Part shown: positions 17,499 through 26,208 of the stretch, in pieces
How the letters are laid out: every line of letters begins with the position of its first letter
How positions within the stretch are numbered: position 1 is the stretch's first letter
Source: Treponema sp. UBA937
GTDB lineage: Bacteria > Spirochaetota > Spirochaetia > Treponematales > Breznakiellaceae
Direction of reading: 5' to 3'
NCBI GenBank assembly: GCA_002293455.1
Contig: DBDH01000099.1
Location: 25,947-89,946 of the forward strand
DNA length: 64,000 bases
Program-made: the position numbers and the translations under genes
Notes under the pieces: model-generated
Seen by the model: only the letters and a program-made list of their open reading frames with translations
What the model was told of the DNA's origin: nothing
Database searches by the model: none

Positions 17499-19535
17499 TT
17501 ATTCAGGAATTGAAAGCGATAATCGGTACGCTGCCGCGTAATCTTCCGTATTCTCAGGTTTCTCCGGATCAACGGCGCTGTCCCAGCTTGAATAAACGGC
17601 CTCCAGAAGTACTGTGCATTGCAGTTCGGCAGGCAGGACAATTTCCATCTCAAAAGGATTATCCGGCCGCTCCCCTAAACGGAACAGGGCCGTATTATCT
17701 TCATTAAGGCGTTCAAAGGGAGTGGGGGCATCGTAAATAACAAAAGGCGTGTTCTGATTTACGTTACTGATACTGACATTAAACTTCGCCGGATTCCCCA
17801 GCGCGTCCATGGAAAGCGCAAGGACCCGGCGGTCAAGGTACTCCGTACTGGTCAGATTCGCGTGTAAAACCTGCCCCGGAGAATGCTCCGCTTCTGTGAC
17901 GGTTTTTCTAAAGGGCAAAGGCTGAGCCTGGTTCGCCATAACAATTCCCAAGACCGCAAAAAGAACAACGGTCACGCCGATAACTGACAATTGCCGAATG
18001 GTTCTGCTCTTTAATTCCCGGTCGCTCCTGCTCCGGCGGAAAAGAAGAATAACCCGGTTTGCCATAAGAATTTCCGGAAGGGCGATACACGCAATAAAAA
18101 GCGTTGTATTTATATTGTTTGACATAATCAATATTGCCAGGGCAGGACTGCCGGAAGAAATAATATTGATAAGGGCGCCGCATAATTGAAGAGGAATTGC
18201 TGTCAAGCATAATAAAGCTGCCCAGGGATTCGTAAAAACGGTACCCAGGATCGTAAAGATAAAACTCCAGAGAAAAAGCGGCACAAAAGTAATATCTATA
18301 AACGCCGCGATAATTGTCCCAATTACCGCCAGAGTTACCGCCGCGTTGCCGTAAAACAGATCTTTTCTGGGAATCCATATACGGTAAAACACAGGAACAA
18401 AAAGGTTATAAAAACACAGAGCAATAAAGATCCTCATTAAAATGCTGATGTAATCCGCCTGGAGGTCAGGAATATGGATGATCCTTCGGATAAGAAAATA
18501 AATCTGACCGGAAATAAAAAGGCTTCCTGTCAGAAGAAGAAAATGAAGCAGAACAATCCATGAACGTTTAGAAAATACCTTCCACTGAACCGACAGAATG
18601 TACCTGTGGGTTAACGAATATACGAACAATAAAATCAGGGATACTATGCCGACAGCCAAAAAGACAAAGACCGTAACAATTTCACTAAAGTATATTGTTT
18701 TGTTAAATATGTTTATGAAGGAATAGTGGGTATCATAGTTTTCAGAAGAAATATCTATGCCGGAAACATAGTCCGCAAAAGATTCTCCGCAAAGTTCCGC
18801 TGAAATAGAATTTGATGCCGTTTGTTTTCCTTTGACAAGCAGGCTGGGAAACGCCGCCGCCTGAATGATGTCCAGGGGTTTCTGACTTTGAATCAAACGC
18901 AGTTTATACAATTCATTGTAATTGATGGAAAGCGAATAGGGGATCGAACATTCCTCAAACGCGTCTGTTAAGGGTTCCAGAACGCTCAGAGGAGCAACGA
19001 CACCGCTGGAACCGTGGTGAATCGTGAGCGCGCCGGGAGTAAAGGGCAGATCAAAATAACATATAATCACATTTTCCGGAGTATCGCATAGTGAAACAAG
19101 ATCGGCGAGTCCGATATTTCTTATGCCGGAAACATCTTCCGGCAGACTGGAATATTCATCACCGAGAAAGGCAATTCGCGCGTTTATGGGCCTATCTTTC
19201 AGCCGTTCCGCGATGTTCAAAGCCGCCGTTATATCGAAGCGCGCAATATCCTGGGTATCGTTTAATGTGGAGAGGGGAACCGCGAGAACAAATTGTCCGG
19301 TTCCGGTATCTGCCTCCGTTGAGGAATACACTACATGAATGGAAGAGCCGAACCCTCCCTGGCTTGTAAAAAGGGAACGTTCTTCGTAAGCAATTTCTTT
19401 TTCACTGAGAGCCTCTTTGATAAAAGCAAGCCGCCGGTTTTCCAGGTCCCGGCTTTCATCAAGCCCAAAGACCGGAATAACAGATGCCAGCATACACAGC
19501 AGCCCAAACGCCGCCTGTTTCCAATAGTGATCCAC
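17499..19535 (-). CDS. Multi-spanning membrane protein with a degenerate M28-peptidase-like exported domain
   Basis: It starts at ATG 19535 with a signal-like segment (AAFGLLCMLASVIPVFG). The first 260 residues resemble the M28 aminopeptidase fold. FVLAVPLSTLNDTQDIARFDI-TAALNIAERL lines up with the metal-binding region of M28, and INARIAFLGDEYSSLPED with the EE motif. The histidine and one of the acidic ligands are missing, so activity is doubtful. From about residue 280 there are eight or so membrane segments (for example IVTVFVFLAVGIVSLILLFVY and ALCFYNLFVPVFYRIW). The last 130 residues return outside the membrane and are beta-rich. The domain order recalls eukaryotic GAA1. Function unknown; stop-to-stop spacing with the convergent lipoprotein is 17 bases. 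Confidence 0.5.
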   Translation of the reverse strand: MDHYWKQAAFGLLCMLASVIPVFGLDESRDLENRRLAFIKEALSEKEIAYEERSLFTSQGGFGSSIHVVYSSTEADTGTGQFVLAVPLSTLNDTQDIARFDITAALNIAERLKDRPINARIAFLGDEYSSLPEDVSGIRNIGLADLVSLCDTPENVIICYFDLPFTPGALTIHHGSSGVVAPLSVLEPLTDAFEECSIPYSLSINYNELYKLRLIQSQKPLDIIQAAAFPSLLVKGKQTASNSISAELCGESFADYVSGIDISSENYDTHYSFINIFNKTIYFSEIVTVFVFLAVGIVSLILLFVYSLTHRYILSVQWKVFSKRSWIVLLHFLLLTGSLFISGQIYFLIRRIIHIPDLQADYISILMRIFIALCFYNLFVPVFYRIWIPRKDLFYGNAAVTLAVIGTIIAAFIDITFVPLFLWSFIFTILGTVFTNPWAALLCLTAIPLQLCGALINIISSGSPALAILIMSNNINTTLFIACIALPEILMANRVILLFRRSRSDRELKSRTIRQLSVIGVTVVLFAVLGIVMANQAQPLPFRKTVTEAEHSPGQVLHANLTSTEYLDRRVLALSMDALGNPAKFNVSISNVNQNTPFVIYDAPTPFERLNEDNTALFRLGERPDNPFEMEIVLPAELQCTVLLEAVYSSWDSAVDPEKPENTEDYAAAYRLSLSIPE

Positions 19536-19661
19536 CGCTCAAACATAGTCCGTCACAAGAGGCAAGTCAAGTAACAGTGAACAAATAACAATGAGCAGGA
19601 TTCTTTTTCTTTGTTAACCGCTCATTGCTCATTATTTGTTGTTTGTAGTATACTGTCTGCA

Positions 19662-20324
19662 ATGATTAATCATACAAGAAAGTTCCGCATTCTTGCCGCC
19701 GGAATTGTGTTCATTATCTTGTTTTCTTTTTCCTGTTCGCAGAATAATCCGAATATTAACGAAGGCTATATCGGACTTTGTTATTACGCGGAGAGCGGAA
19801 CCATCGAAGGACGGTATTATGTGTTTATCACTCCGTCGGATGATGACGGAATGGAAGATATTGATGAGATGATTATTTCCCACAAAAAAGAAGGCCTTCG
19901 CTGGCGTCTTTCCGCGTCGGACTGGGTTTTAATCAATACCGATGGGAAGACCTGGATCGGCACCCACAGTATATCGATGCCGGATAGGGAAGCACTCCCA
20001 AGAGGTGTGTTTACGGTAGAACTGATTGATAAAGCCGGGATGACGGGCAGTATGCAGCTCACTTTTGATGTCCGCGGCGCCGCCCATCCTTTTCCGAAAT
20101 TCTCCATTGAAGACAGACGATATTCGATACAATCAGAATATCCGGCACATTATTTTATCTGTTATGACAGAAGCGGAGCTTTTCTCAGAACGGTAAAGAT
20201 TGAAAATGCCGAGGGGACATTATCGTCTCTTTCGCTGCCCAGGGACTGTGAAAGCCTTGCTCTTTGGGCGGAATCCCCCGAAATTTTTCTTTCCGCCTTA
20301 ACGGAAAGAACCGGAATCAGATAG
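19662..20324 (+). CDS. Predicted lipoprotein, function unknown
   Basis: The likely start is ATG 19662, giving MINHTRKFRILAAGIVFIIL then a lipobox FSFSCSQ, so Cys25 would be lipidated. The TTG at 19611 adds 17 residues of a run-on region and lacks support. The mature part of this 220-residue protein contains a beta-sandwich-like segment (RYYVFITPSDDDGMEDIDEMI, then GVFTVELIDKAGMTGSMQLTFDV). This resembles carbohydrate- or ligand-binding domains, but I do not assign a family. It is divergent from the 17499 gene and lies 41 bases before trmB. Confidence 0.6.
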   Translation: MINHTRKFRILAAGIVFIILFSFSCSQNNPNINEGYIGLCYYAESGTIEGRYYVFITPSDDDGMEDIDEMIISHKKEGLRWRLSASDWVLINTDGKTWIGTHSISMPDREALPRGVFTVELIDKAGMTGSMQLTFDVRGAAHPFPKFSIEDRRYSIQSEYPAHYFICYDRSGAFLRTVKIENAEGTLSSLSLPRDCESLALWAESPEIFLSALTERTGIR

Positions 20325-20364
20325 AAATGAGGCAATTGCAAAACTCCAGAATAACGGATTGAAC

Positions 20365-21054
20365 ATGAACAGAGAAGCGCCCGGAGAATCTTCCCGCAGA
20401 ATAAAAAGCTATGTGCTTCGTGCCGGCAGAATGAGCGATGCCCAGAAGCGGTCTTATGAAAACCTAAAAGATAATTTCTGTATCCCTTTTTCAGAAACGA
20501 TGCTCAATCCGGAAACACTTTTCGGAAACAAACATCCGCTGACAATAGAAATCGGCTTTGGGATGGGGATTGCAACCGCCATGATCGCGGAAGCGAATCC
20601 CGAAAAAAATTATCTCGGACTGGAAGTTCACAGGCCGGGAATTGGCCGGCTGCTTTGGGAAATTGAACAGCGGAAAATATCCAACATCAGAATTGTCGAA
20701 CATGACGCGGTGGAAGTTCTGGAAAAAATGATTTCTGCGGACAGCGTGGAAGCCTTTCACATTTTTTTCCCCGATCCCTGGCCGAAAAAGCGGCATCATA
20801 AACGCCGCCTTGTTAAACGGCCTTTTAACCGTTTGCTTGCGGAAAAACTGATTCCCGGCGGCTATATCTATTTTGTCACCGATTGGGCCGATTACGGAGA
20901 CTGGGCTTTGTCGGAATTGACGGCAACGCCGGAAATCTATAATCAATATGAAGGATTCGCGCCGCGTCAAGAATGGCGGCCGGAAACGAAATTTGAATCA
21001 AAGGGAATCGCGAAACAGCACGAAGTCCGGGAATTATTATTCAGGAAAAAATGA
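20365..21054 (+). CDS. trmB: tRNA (guanine-N7-)-methyltransferase
   Basis: Starting at ATG 20365, this 229-residue protein has the TrmB signature. The SAM-binding loop is TIEIGFGMGIATAMIAEANP, and the catalytic region is FFPDPWPKKRHHKRRLV with the conserved aspartate-proline-tryptophan and basic residues. It forms m7G46 in tRNA. A TTG at 20359 in the same frame adds two residues. No strong binding site is seen upstream. Downstream, its stop is 12 bases from the convergent fic gene. Confidence 0.95.
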   Translation: MNREAPGESSRRIKSYVLRAGRMSDAQKRSYENLKDNFCIPFSETMLNPETLFGNKHPLTIEIGFGMGIATAMIAEANPEKNYLGLEVHRPGIGRLLWEIEQRKISNIRIVEHDAVEVLEKMISADSVEAFHIFFPDPWPKKRHHKRRLVKRPFNRLLAEKLIPGGYIYFVTDWADYGDWALSELTATPEIYNQYEGFAPRQEWRPETKFESKGIAKQHEVRELLFRKK

Positions 21055-21066
21055 GATTGACTCTTG

Positions 21067-21822
21067 TTATGTCAATTCCTTGCGAATGAACTTCAGATAT
21101 TGCCGAACCATGAAGCTGTAGAAAACAGCAGGATTCCCGGTTTCCCGTGCACGTTCCAATGCTTGAATGTAAGAGATGCGGCTGCTTTTGAAAACATAGA
21201 AAATCGGCAAATCGAACATTGATAACATATAATTCATCAAGAGTCTGCTCACACGTCCGTTGCCGTCCGCAAAGGGGTGTATGCTTACAAAGCGGTAATG
21301 CAATTCAAAGGCTGCTTCGCACTTTTCGCGGAATGTTTTGACGCTTTCTATGTTACGGTTTGTTTCATGTATCAGTGTTTTCATAAGCGCGGGCACTTTA
21401 CCGGCATCAGGGAAACGCCTTGTTCCCGCAAAAACATTGATAAGCCGATAATCACCTTTTGAGCTGTCAAAATTTCCCAAAGCCGTATCGTATTTTGCAC
21501 CGGTGTTTTTTAACACTATAGCTCCAAGCTCTTTGATAAAATTTTCGCTGATAGGCATTTTTTCTTTAGCTTTGTCCAAAGCAAAAATAAGCGCTTCCTG
21601 ATGATCGATCACCATTTGCTGTTCGCTGAACGGTTTGTTTTTAGCGGGAATATCAAGATCAAGCAGGTTATAAACCTGATTCTCTGTCAATGTACTGCCT
21701 TCTATCGCGGTAGAATGGTAGCTGACAGCAAAGCCTGTCATTTTTGCCAAATCTGCCTGTCCCAGCATTTTTTGCTTATATTCTGATATCAATTTTTCTA
21801 ATTTCTCTATTTGTGCGTCCAT
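21067..21822 (-). CDS. Fic family protein (class II, auto-inhibited AMP-transferase type)
   Basis: The 251-residue protein carries the Fic core HPFADGNGRVSRLLMNYML, with catalytic histidine, acidic and asparagine-arginine residues in HxFxxGNGRxxR. Near residue 35 it has STAIEGSTLT, matching the inhibitory helix (S/T)xxxE(G/N) of class II Fic enzymes, where the glutamate blocks ATP binding. The enzyme would transfer AMP, or sometimes another group, to a target protein. No separate antitoxin gene adjoins it, in line with the built-in helix. Its target is unknown. Starts at ATG 21822; no signal peptide or DNA-binding C-terminal domain was seen. Confidence 0.85.
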   Translation of the reverse strand: MDAQIEKLEKLISEYKQKMLGQADLAKMTGFAVSYHSTAIEGSTLTENQVYNLLDLDIPAKNKPFSEQQMVIDHQEALIFALDKAKEKMPISENFIKELGAIVLKNTGAKYDTALGNFDSSKGDYRLINVFAGTRRFPDAGKVPALMKTLIHETNRNIESVKTFREKCEAAFELHYRFVSIHPFADGNGRVSRLLMNYMLSMFDLPIFYVFKSSRISYIQALERARETGNPAVFYSFMVRQYLKFIRKELT

Positions 21823-21923
21823 GAATATTTTATACTACAAAAAGACGAATCCGGCAACAAGAATCAGTGCCGTCGTCAACATGCCGTAGCCGAAGAATCA
21901 TCGTATTAGGTATAATGCTTTTT

Positions 21924-23924
21924 ATGGGAACACAGAGCATGGCTCAAGACAAAAAACCGGAAAGGGCGCGGGAACTGGAGGCGCTCATAAGAACATATTC
22001 CGCGTCTTATTACAACGGCGAGGCGGAAATCTCCGACAAGGAATTTGATGATCTTTGGGATGAGTTAAAAAAAATCGATCCCGCGAATCCTGTTCTTGCG
22101 GAAGTCGGCGGAGATTCCACAGATGGTTTTCCGAAAGCCGAACACATCATTCCTATGGGAAGTCAGGACAAAGCGGCCAATCCGGGCGAATTTCTTGCGT
22201 GGGCGGAAAAAATTCATCCGTCAGCCTATGTGGTTCAGTACAAACTTGACGGCGCGAGCCTTGAACTGCAATACCTTGACGGGAATCTTTCCAAAGCCGT
22301 TACGCGCGGGAAAAACAAAACCGGCGATGACATAACCGCGAACGCAAAACGGATGAACGGCGTTGTATCAAAATTGGACATTCCCTTTAACGGCGGCATC
22401 CGCGGCGAAGTGATTATGACCCACGAAGTATGGGGCGAAAAATACCGCGACAAAGCAAACTGCCGGAACGCGGCTAACGGAATCATGCGGCGGAAAGACG
22501 GAAGCGGATGCGAGGACCTGCACTGTATCTGTTACGACGCGTCGAATCCAAATGATGATTATTACTTTACCGATGAAATCCAAAAAATTGAGTGGCTTAA
22601 GAGCCGCGGTTTTACCACAGCCGGCACAGAGGAATTCGATAATCCCGAAGACATCATCAAGTACCGCGAAACAATTTCGGAAAAGCGAAAGGAACTTTCT
22701 TTTGATATTGACGGTCTTGTTGTTAAGGATAAACAAGTCAACATGGATGATCTTCGCAAGGACCGCCCCGAACGGCAGATCGCGTTTAAGTTTGAACTTG
22801 AAACCGCGGTCAGTATGCTGAGTGCGGTTGAATGGAGCGAATCCGGCGCGACCTACACGCCCATTGGTATTATCGATCCGCCGGTGCGGCTTGCGGGAAC
22901 GACGGTACAGCGCGCGAACCTGAACAATCCGGGAATGATCAGGAGTATGGGCTTAAAGATCGGTTCGCTTGTAACGATAGTGAAACGCGGAGAAATCATT
23001 CCAAAGATCGAAGGTCTTGCGTCAGGCAATGAAGCAAATAACAATGATCAAACAGAAATTGATATGCCTTCCGTTTGCGGAACATGCGATACCGCTCTTG
23101 TAGACGCGGGAACCCGTCTTTATTGTCCAAACCCTGAATGCAAGAAACGCTTGCTGCATCGGCTTGAAAAATGGATTGATGTTTTGGAAATCCGTGAGCT
23201 CGGCGTTAAACTCATCCGGCAGCTTTATGAAAAGGGAAGGGTGCATCACATCGAAGATTTATACACACTCACCGTAGAAGAACTTTCTGAATATGAAAGG
23301 ATGGCTGAAACATCCGCCGCGAAAGTAATCCGGCACATCATGAGTCCCCGTGTTTTGTCCCTTTCGGCATTTATCGCAGGGTTCGACTTTGAAGGCATCG
23401 GCGAACTTGTCATGGACAAAGTAACAGATGCCGGATTTGATACTCTGGAAAAACTGGAAAACGCGTCGGTAAAAGATTTGTCGGAAGTATTCGGTCTCGG
23501 CGAAATTACCGCAAAGACAATCGCCGACGGAATCGCCGAAGCAAAGTCCCATATCGACGCGGTGCTTTCGCACAATGTTATTTCAATTAAGGTTCCGCTT
23601 TCCGAAGACGAGCAGCCTTTAAAAGGTTATTCGTTTTGTTTTACCGGAGAACTTTTCAGCATGAAAAGAAGCGAAGCGGAAGCCAAAGTGAAAGCCCTCG
23701 GCGGAAGCGCGAAACCGTCGGTTACAAAAGATCTTTCTTTTCTTGTTACCAATGACACAAAATCAGGCTCAGGAAAAAATAAAAAGGCAAATGAACTGGG
23801 AATCCCCATCATCAATGAAAATGATTTTTTGGCAATACTTTCCGGCTCTTCCGTGATTGGAACATTTGGAAATGAAACCGTAAAGAAAAATTTCACGCAG
23901 GGAGATTTGTTCAGTGAGGAGTGA
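21924..23924 (+). CDS. ligA: NAD-dependent DNA ligase (divergent LigA)
   Basis: A 666-residue ligase. The N-terminal Ia-like segment is RELEALIRTYSASYYNGEAEISD. The adenylation motif VVQYKLDGASLELQY holds the active lysine. VVKDKQVN and the OB-fold region VKRGEIIPKIEG follow. A four-cysteine zinc site (CGTCDTALVDAG-TRLYCPNPEC) precedes HhH motifs (AFIAGFDFEGIGELVMD) and a BRCT domain (YSFCFTGELFSMKRSEAEAKV). It seals nicks using NAD+. Start choice is uncertain. GTG 21867 gives a false signal-like peptide; ATG 21924 sits 7 bases after TATAAT (21911-21916), so the mRNA may be leaderless; ATG 21939 is also possible. Confidence 0.9.
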   Translation: MGTQSMAQDKKPERARELEALIRTYSASYYNGEAEISDKEFDDLWDELKKIDPANPVLAEVGGDSTDGFPKAEHIIPMGSQDKAANPGEFLAWAEKIHPSAYVVQYKLDGASLELQYLDGNLSKAVTRGKNKTGDDITANAKRMNGVVSKLDIPFNGGIRGEVIMTHEVWGEKYRDKANCRNAANGIMRRKDGSGCEDLHCICYDASNPNDDYYFTDEIQKIEWLKSRGFTTAGTEEFDNPEDIIKYRETISEKRKELSFDIDGLVVKDKQVNMDDLRKDRPERQIAFKFELETAVSMLSAVEWSESGATYTPIGIIDPPVRLAGTTVQRANLNNPGMIRSMGLKIGSLVTIVKRGEIIPKIEGLASGNEANNNDQTEIDMPSVCGTCDTALVDAGTRLYCPNPECKKRLLHRLEKWIDVLEIRELGVKLIRQLYEKGRVHHIEDLYTLTVEELSEYERMAETSAAKVIRHIMSPRVLSLSAFIAGFDFEGIGELVMDKVTDAGFDTLEKLENASVKDLSEVFGLGEITAKTIADGIAEAKSHIDAVLSHNVISIKVPLSEDEQPLKGYSFCFTGELFSMKRSEAEAKVKALGGSAKPSVTKDLSFLVTNDTKSGSGKNKKANELGIPIINENDFLAILSGSSVIGTFGNETVKKNFTQGDLFSEE

Positions 23925-23969
23925 GCAGGGAAAAAAATCTGTGTTGGAAAAAAGATACGTTTTCTGCTG

Positions 23970-24188
23970 TTATAACAATTTCAAAAAATCATCCAAATCT
24001 ATATTTGCCTGAAGCAAAATGCCTTTTAATGTTCCTCTTGCCACAGTATCATGTATCGGAATAATGACTGTATTATGCCCATCTGAATATTTTGCATGAC
24101 TTCCTTTTTGACTTTTGAAAACAAATCCCTTTTTTGATAATGCTGAAATTATTTCGTTGGGTCTAAGGATTGGATATTTGTGTCCCAA
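23970..24188 (-). CDS. hicA: HicA-type toxin (mRNA interferase)
   Basis: This 72-residue protein shows the HicA/YcfA pattern. The motif PILRPNEIISALSKKGFVFKSQ is followed by the catalytic QKGSHAKYSDG with its histidine and the strand TVIIPIHDTVARGTLKGIL. The family cleaves mRNA to slow growth. The start is TTG 24188, immediately after the hicB stop, with GGTGG upstream. Gene order here is hicB then hicA, the reverse of the E. coli operon. Confidence 0.85.
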   Translation of the reverse strand: MGHKYPILRPNEIISALSKKGFVFKSQKGSHAKYSDGHNTVIIPIHDTVARGTLKGILLQANIDLDDFLKLL

Positions 24189-24410
24189 TTATACCACCAT
24201 TTCCAATCTTGTTATGTAAACCTGCTCGTTGGGAATAGAACGTAATTCCTTTCGTTTTTCTTCATCTTCGTAGTATAAGGCAATAGCCTCCTTCAGATTT
24301 GTGAAAGCATCATTTACTGTTTTGCCTTGCGACGCTATATTATTCTCAAGGCACGTTGCAACAAACCAATCTTCTTCTTGCTCTATCTTTATAGTACCTT
24401 TAAATGTCAT
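24189..24410 (-). CDS. hicB: HicB-type antitoxin
   Basis: The ATG at 24410 has GGAGG 6 bases upstream and is preferred over the ATG at 24428. The 73-residue product matches HicB: TFKGTIKIEQEEDWFVATCLEN, then SQGKTVNDAFTNLKEAIALYYEDEE, an RNase H-like partial fold that binds HicA. No C-terminal helix-turn-helix DNA-binding domain is present, so self-repression must use another part. The toxin gene follows with no gap. Confidence 0.85.
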   Translation of the reverse strand: MTFKGTIKIEQEEDWFVATCLENNIASQGKTVNDAFTNLKEAIALYYEDEEKRKELRSIPNEQVYITRLEMVV

Positions 24411-24554
24411 TGTTCCTCCAAAACGCATATCTATACGATAATTGGTTCTCGATGTGAAGTCAAGTTTTTTGATGGGAATAAAATAACTTGTTATCAGAGG
24501 GAATTGCAGCCGATTAAAAATGTGTATTTCGCAGTCTTTGGACTCATCCTTTTC

Positions 24555-25187
24555 TCAATAGTAATGTTCCATCGCCTGAAATTTTTCGCGGACTTGCTGC
24601 AAAAAATCCAGTTCGCGGTTGATGATTCTTTCGTAGTTTAAATCATCAATTTCTATCCGGTATGCTTCATCCTGCCAATAATGAATACGCGGAAGGTCGA
24701 TAAAACGGAACGCGCTTTGCTGGGCTTTTTCCGCCCATTCCATCGCGTCGTTCCAATAGTAAAGCGCCGCTCTGAAACAGGATTCGGCGGTTTCCAAGCC
24801 TTCCAACGTTTGTTCTTTCCAGGGAGCATTATAAAAATAAGCGTTCCGTTTGTTCCACTTATTTCCTAAATAGAGATACTGTTCAATCAATTTTAAATTG
24901 ATATGCATCATAAAAAGATAGCGGTATTTTTCCCATTGAGTTTCATTCTCAATCAAAGCCATCGCGTAAAGCGGATTGCAAAAATCGGCGGTCAAAGCCT
25001 TCTCAAGATAATAGATATTTTCCATTGTATCATCGGGATACTGATTATAATGATTATGGTAAAGCCTGTAATATTGTTCCTTGTAAGTTACAAGATACGC
25101 AAAGATCTGAGAATTTGAGGAAGAAAAAATGAACACGCACATCAAGATGACTGCGGAAACTGTAACAGGGAAAGATTTCTTCTTCAT
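24555..25187 (-). CDS. Conserved spirochaete-type hypothetical protein with N-terminal membrane anchor
   Basis: The likely start is ATG 25187, giving MKKKSFPVTVSAVILMCVFI, a signal or anchor segment. A longer frame to 25280 would overlap the tmk tail. The 210-residue product is helical and aromatic-rich, with many Tyr and Trp (QYYRLYHNHYNQYPDDTMENI, ENETQWEKYRYLFMMHINLKL). No family known to me fits. It starts 42 bases inside or just past the tmk stop region on the same strand, so it is probably in the tmk operon. It may be an exported helical protein. Confidence 0.5.
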   Translation of the reverse strand: MKKKSFPVTVSAVILMCVFIFSSSNSQIFAYLVTYKEQYYRLYHNHYNQYPDDTMENIYYLEKALTADFCNPLYAMALIENETQWEKYRYLFMMHINLKLIEQYLYLGNKWNKRNAYFYNAPWKEQTLEGLETAESCFRAALYYWNDAMEWAEKAQQSAFRFIDLPRIHYWQDEAYRIEIDDLNYERIINRELDFLQQVREKFQAMEHYY

Positions 25188-25228
25188 CTTTGTTTTATCG
25201 GCATTTTTGGGGAAACGCTGAATAAGTC

Positions 25229-25954
25229 TTATTCGGGCCCGAAATTCTTCATGATCGGCAGTTTTAATATGATGTTCCATATTTCATCGCCGATGGTTTC
25301 TACCGGTTTTGAAGCGTCAAGAACCGTTACCGTGACTCCTAAATCGGCATATTGGGAAATGATTTTCTTGTAGCGGCGGTGAACTTCTATCTGAAAATCA
25401 AGGTATTCGTAACAATCCCTGAAATCACGCTTCCCGATTCTTTGTAACGCGGTTTCGGGATCAATATCAAAATAAAAAAGCAGCTCCGGCAAAGGAAAAT
25501 CCTGATTCAGTTTTGCGGGAAGTTCTTCACCGCATTCTATTCCCTGGTACACGAGAGAAGATGGAACATATCGGTCGGAAATGACGATTTCATTGCGTTT
25601 GCAGCGTTCCAGAATCCCGCCGCTTTGATGTAAATGTTCATTGCGGTCAGCGGCAAAAAGGCGGGCAAGCGTTTCGGGCTGTAAAATCACGTCTTTCCTA
25701 AGCGCCTGCCGGATCGTCTTACCGATAGGTCCGTCGGTGGGTTCAAAAGTGGTAAAGCAAGATACAGGTGATTGTGTGCGAAACCGAGATATATTCTGAG
25801 ACAAATACCCCGTAGAAGCCGTATCCCGTACTTCCAACGCTTGAGGCATCAAGCGATCAATTTTTCTCCTTACGATTTCACATTGCGTAGAAGTTCCGGA
25901 ACCGTCTCCGCCTTCAAAAACAATGAAATTCTGTATAACCGGCACTGACATCAT
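25229..25954 (-). CDS. tmk: Thymidylate kinase
   Basis: The 241-residue protein has the dTMP kinase layout. The P-loop is FIVFEGGDGSGTSTQ, followed by FEPTDGPIGKTIRQAL. The DRY region is VISDRYVPSSLVYQG, and the LID-like segment is DIDPETALQRIGKRDFRD. It makes dTDP from dTMP. The P-loop lies as G-S-G-T-S-T, so the usual Walker A lysine is replaced by threonine. The length exceeds the usual 205-215 residues by about 25, at the C-terminus and LID. The start at ATG 25954 is immediately followed by a second ATG. Confidence 0.88.
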   Translation of the reverse strand: MMSVPVIQNFIVFEGGDGSGTSTQCEIVRRKIDRLMPQALEVRDTASTGYLSQNISRFRTQSPVSCFTTFEPTDGPIGKTIRQALRKDVILQPETLARLFAADRNEHLHQSGGILERCKRNEIVISDRYVPSSLVYQGIECGEELPAKLNQDFPLPELLFYFDIDPETALQRIGKRDFRDCYEYLDFQIEVHRRYKKIISQYADLGVTVTVLDASKPVETIGDEIWNIILKLPIMKNFGPE

Positions 25955-26065
25955 GATTTACTTTACCACAGGGAAAAGGCTTTTACAATGAGCTTCAGCA
26001 AAACTCAGTTTGCAATTTCCTCTAATGAGTCAGTTTTTCAATTATTCGTTCTTATCGCATAGTAT

Positions 26066-26127
26066 TTTACCCGATTTCATGCTAATTTTATAATAGGGGA
26101 GGTAGTTGTAAAACTCCAGTTTTACAA
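26066..26127 (+). promoter_or_regulatory. Promoter and perfect palindrome upstream of tamB-like gene
   Basis: TTTACC (26066-26071) and TATAAT (26089-26094) have a 17-base spacer. Immediately downstream TTGTAAAACT-CC-AGTTTTACAA (26106-26127) is a perfect 10-base inverted repeat that would start the transcript. The repeat could be a terminator-like or protein-bound element. The rest of the 254-base gap to 26208 shows only a second possible -10 (TATATT near 26192). Confidence 0.5.
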
Positions 26128-26208
26128 GAGGTTCGGAGGACTTCTGAAAAAAGACCTGAATTTTTAGAGTTTTTTTTAAACATGTTGCGGTATATTAAGG
26201 GATAAGGC

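Noticed and set aside
22368..23573. Reverse-strand frames within ligA
   Set aside because: They oppose a conserved ligase frame with all motifs and have no start signals.
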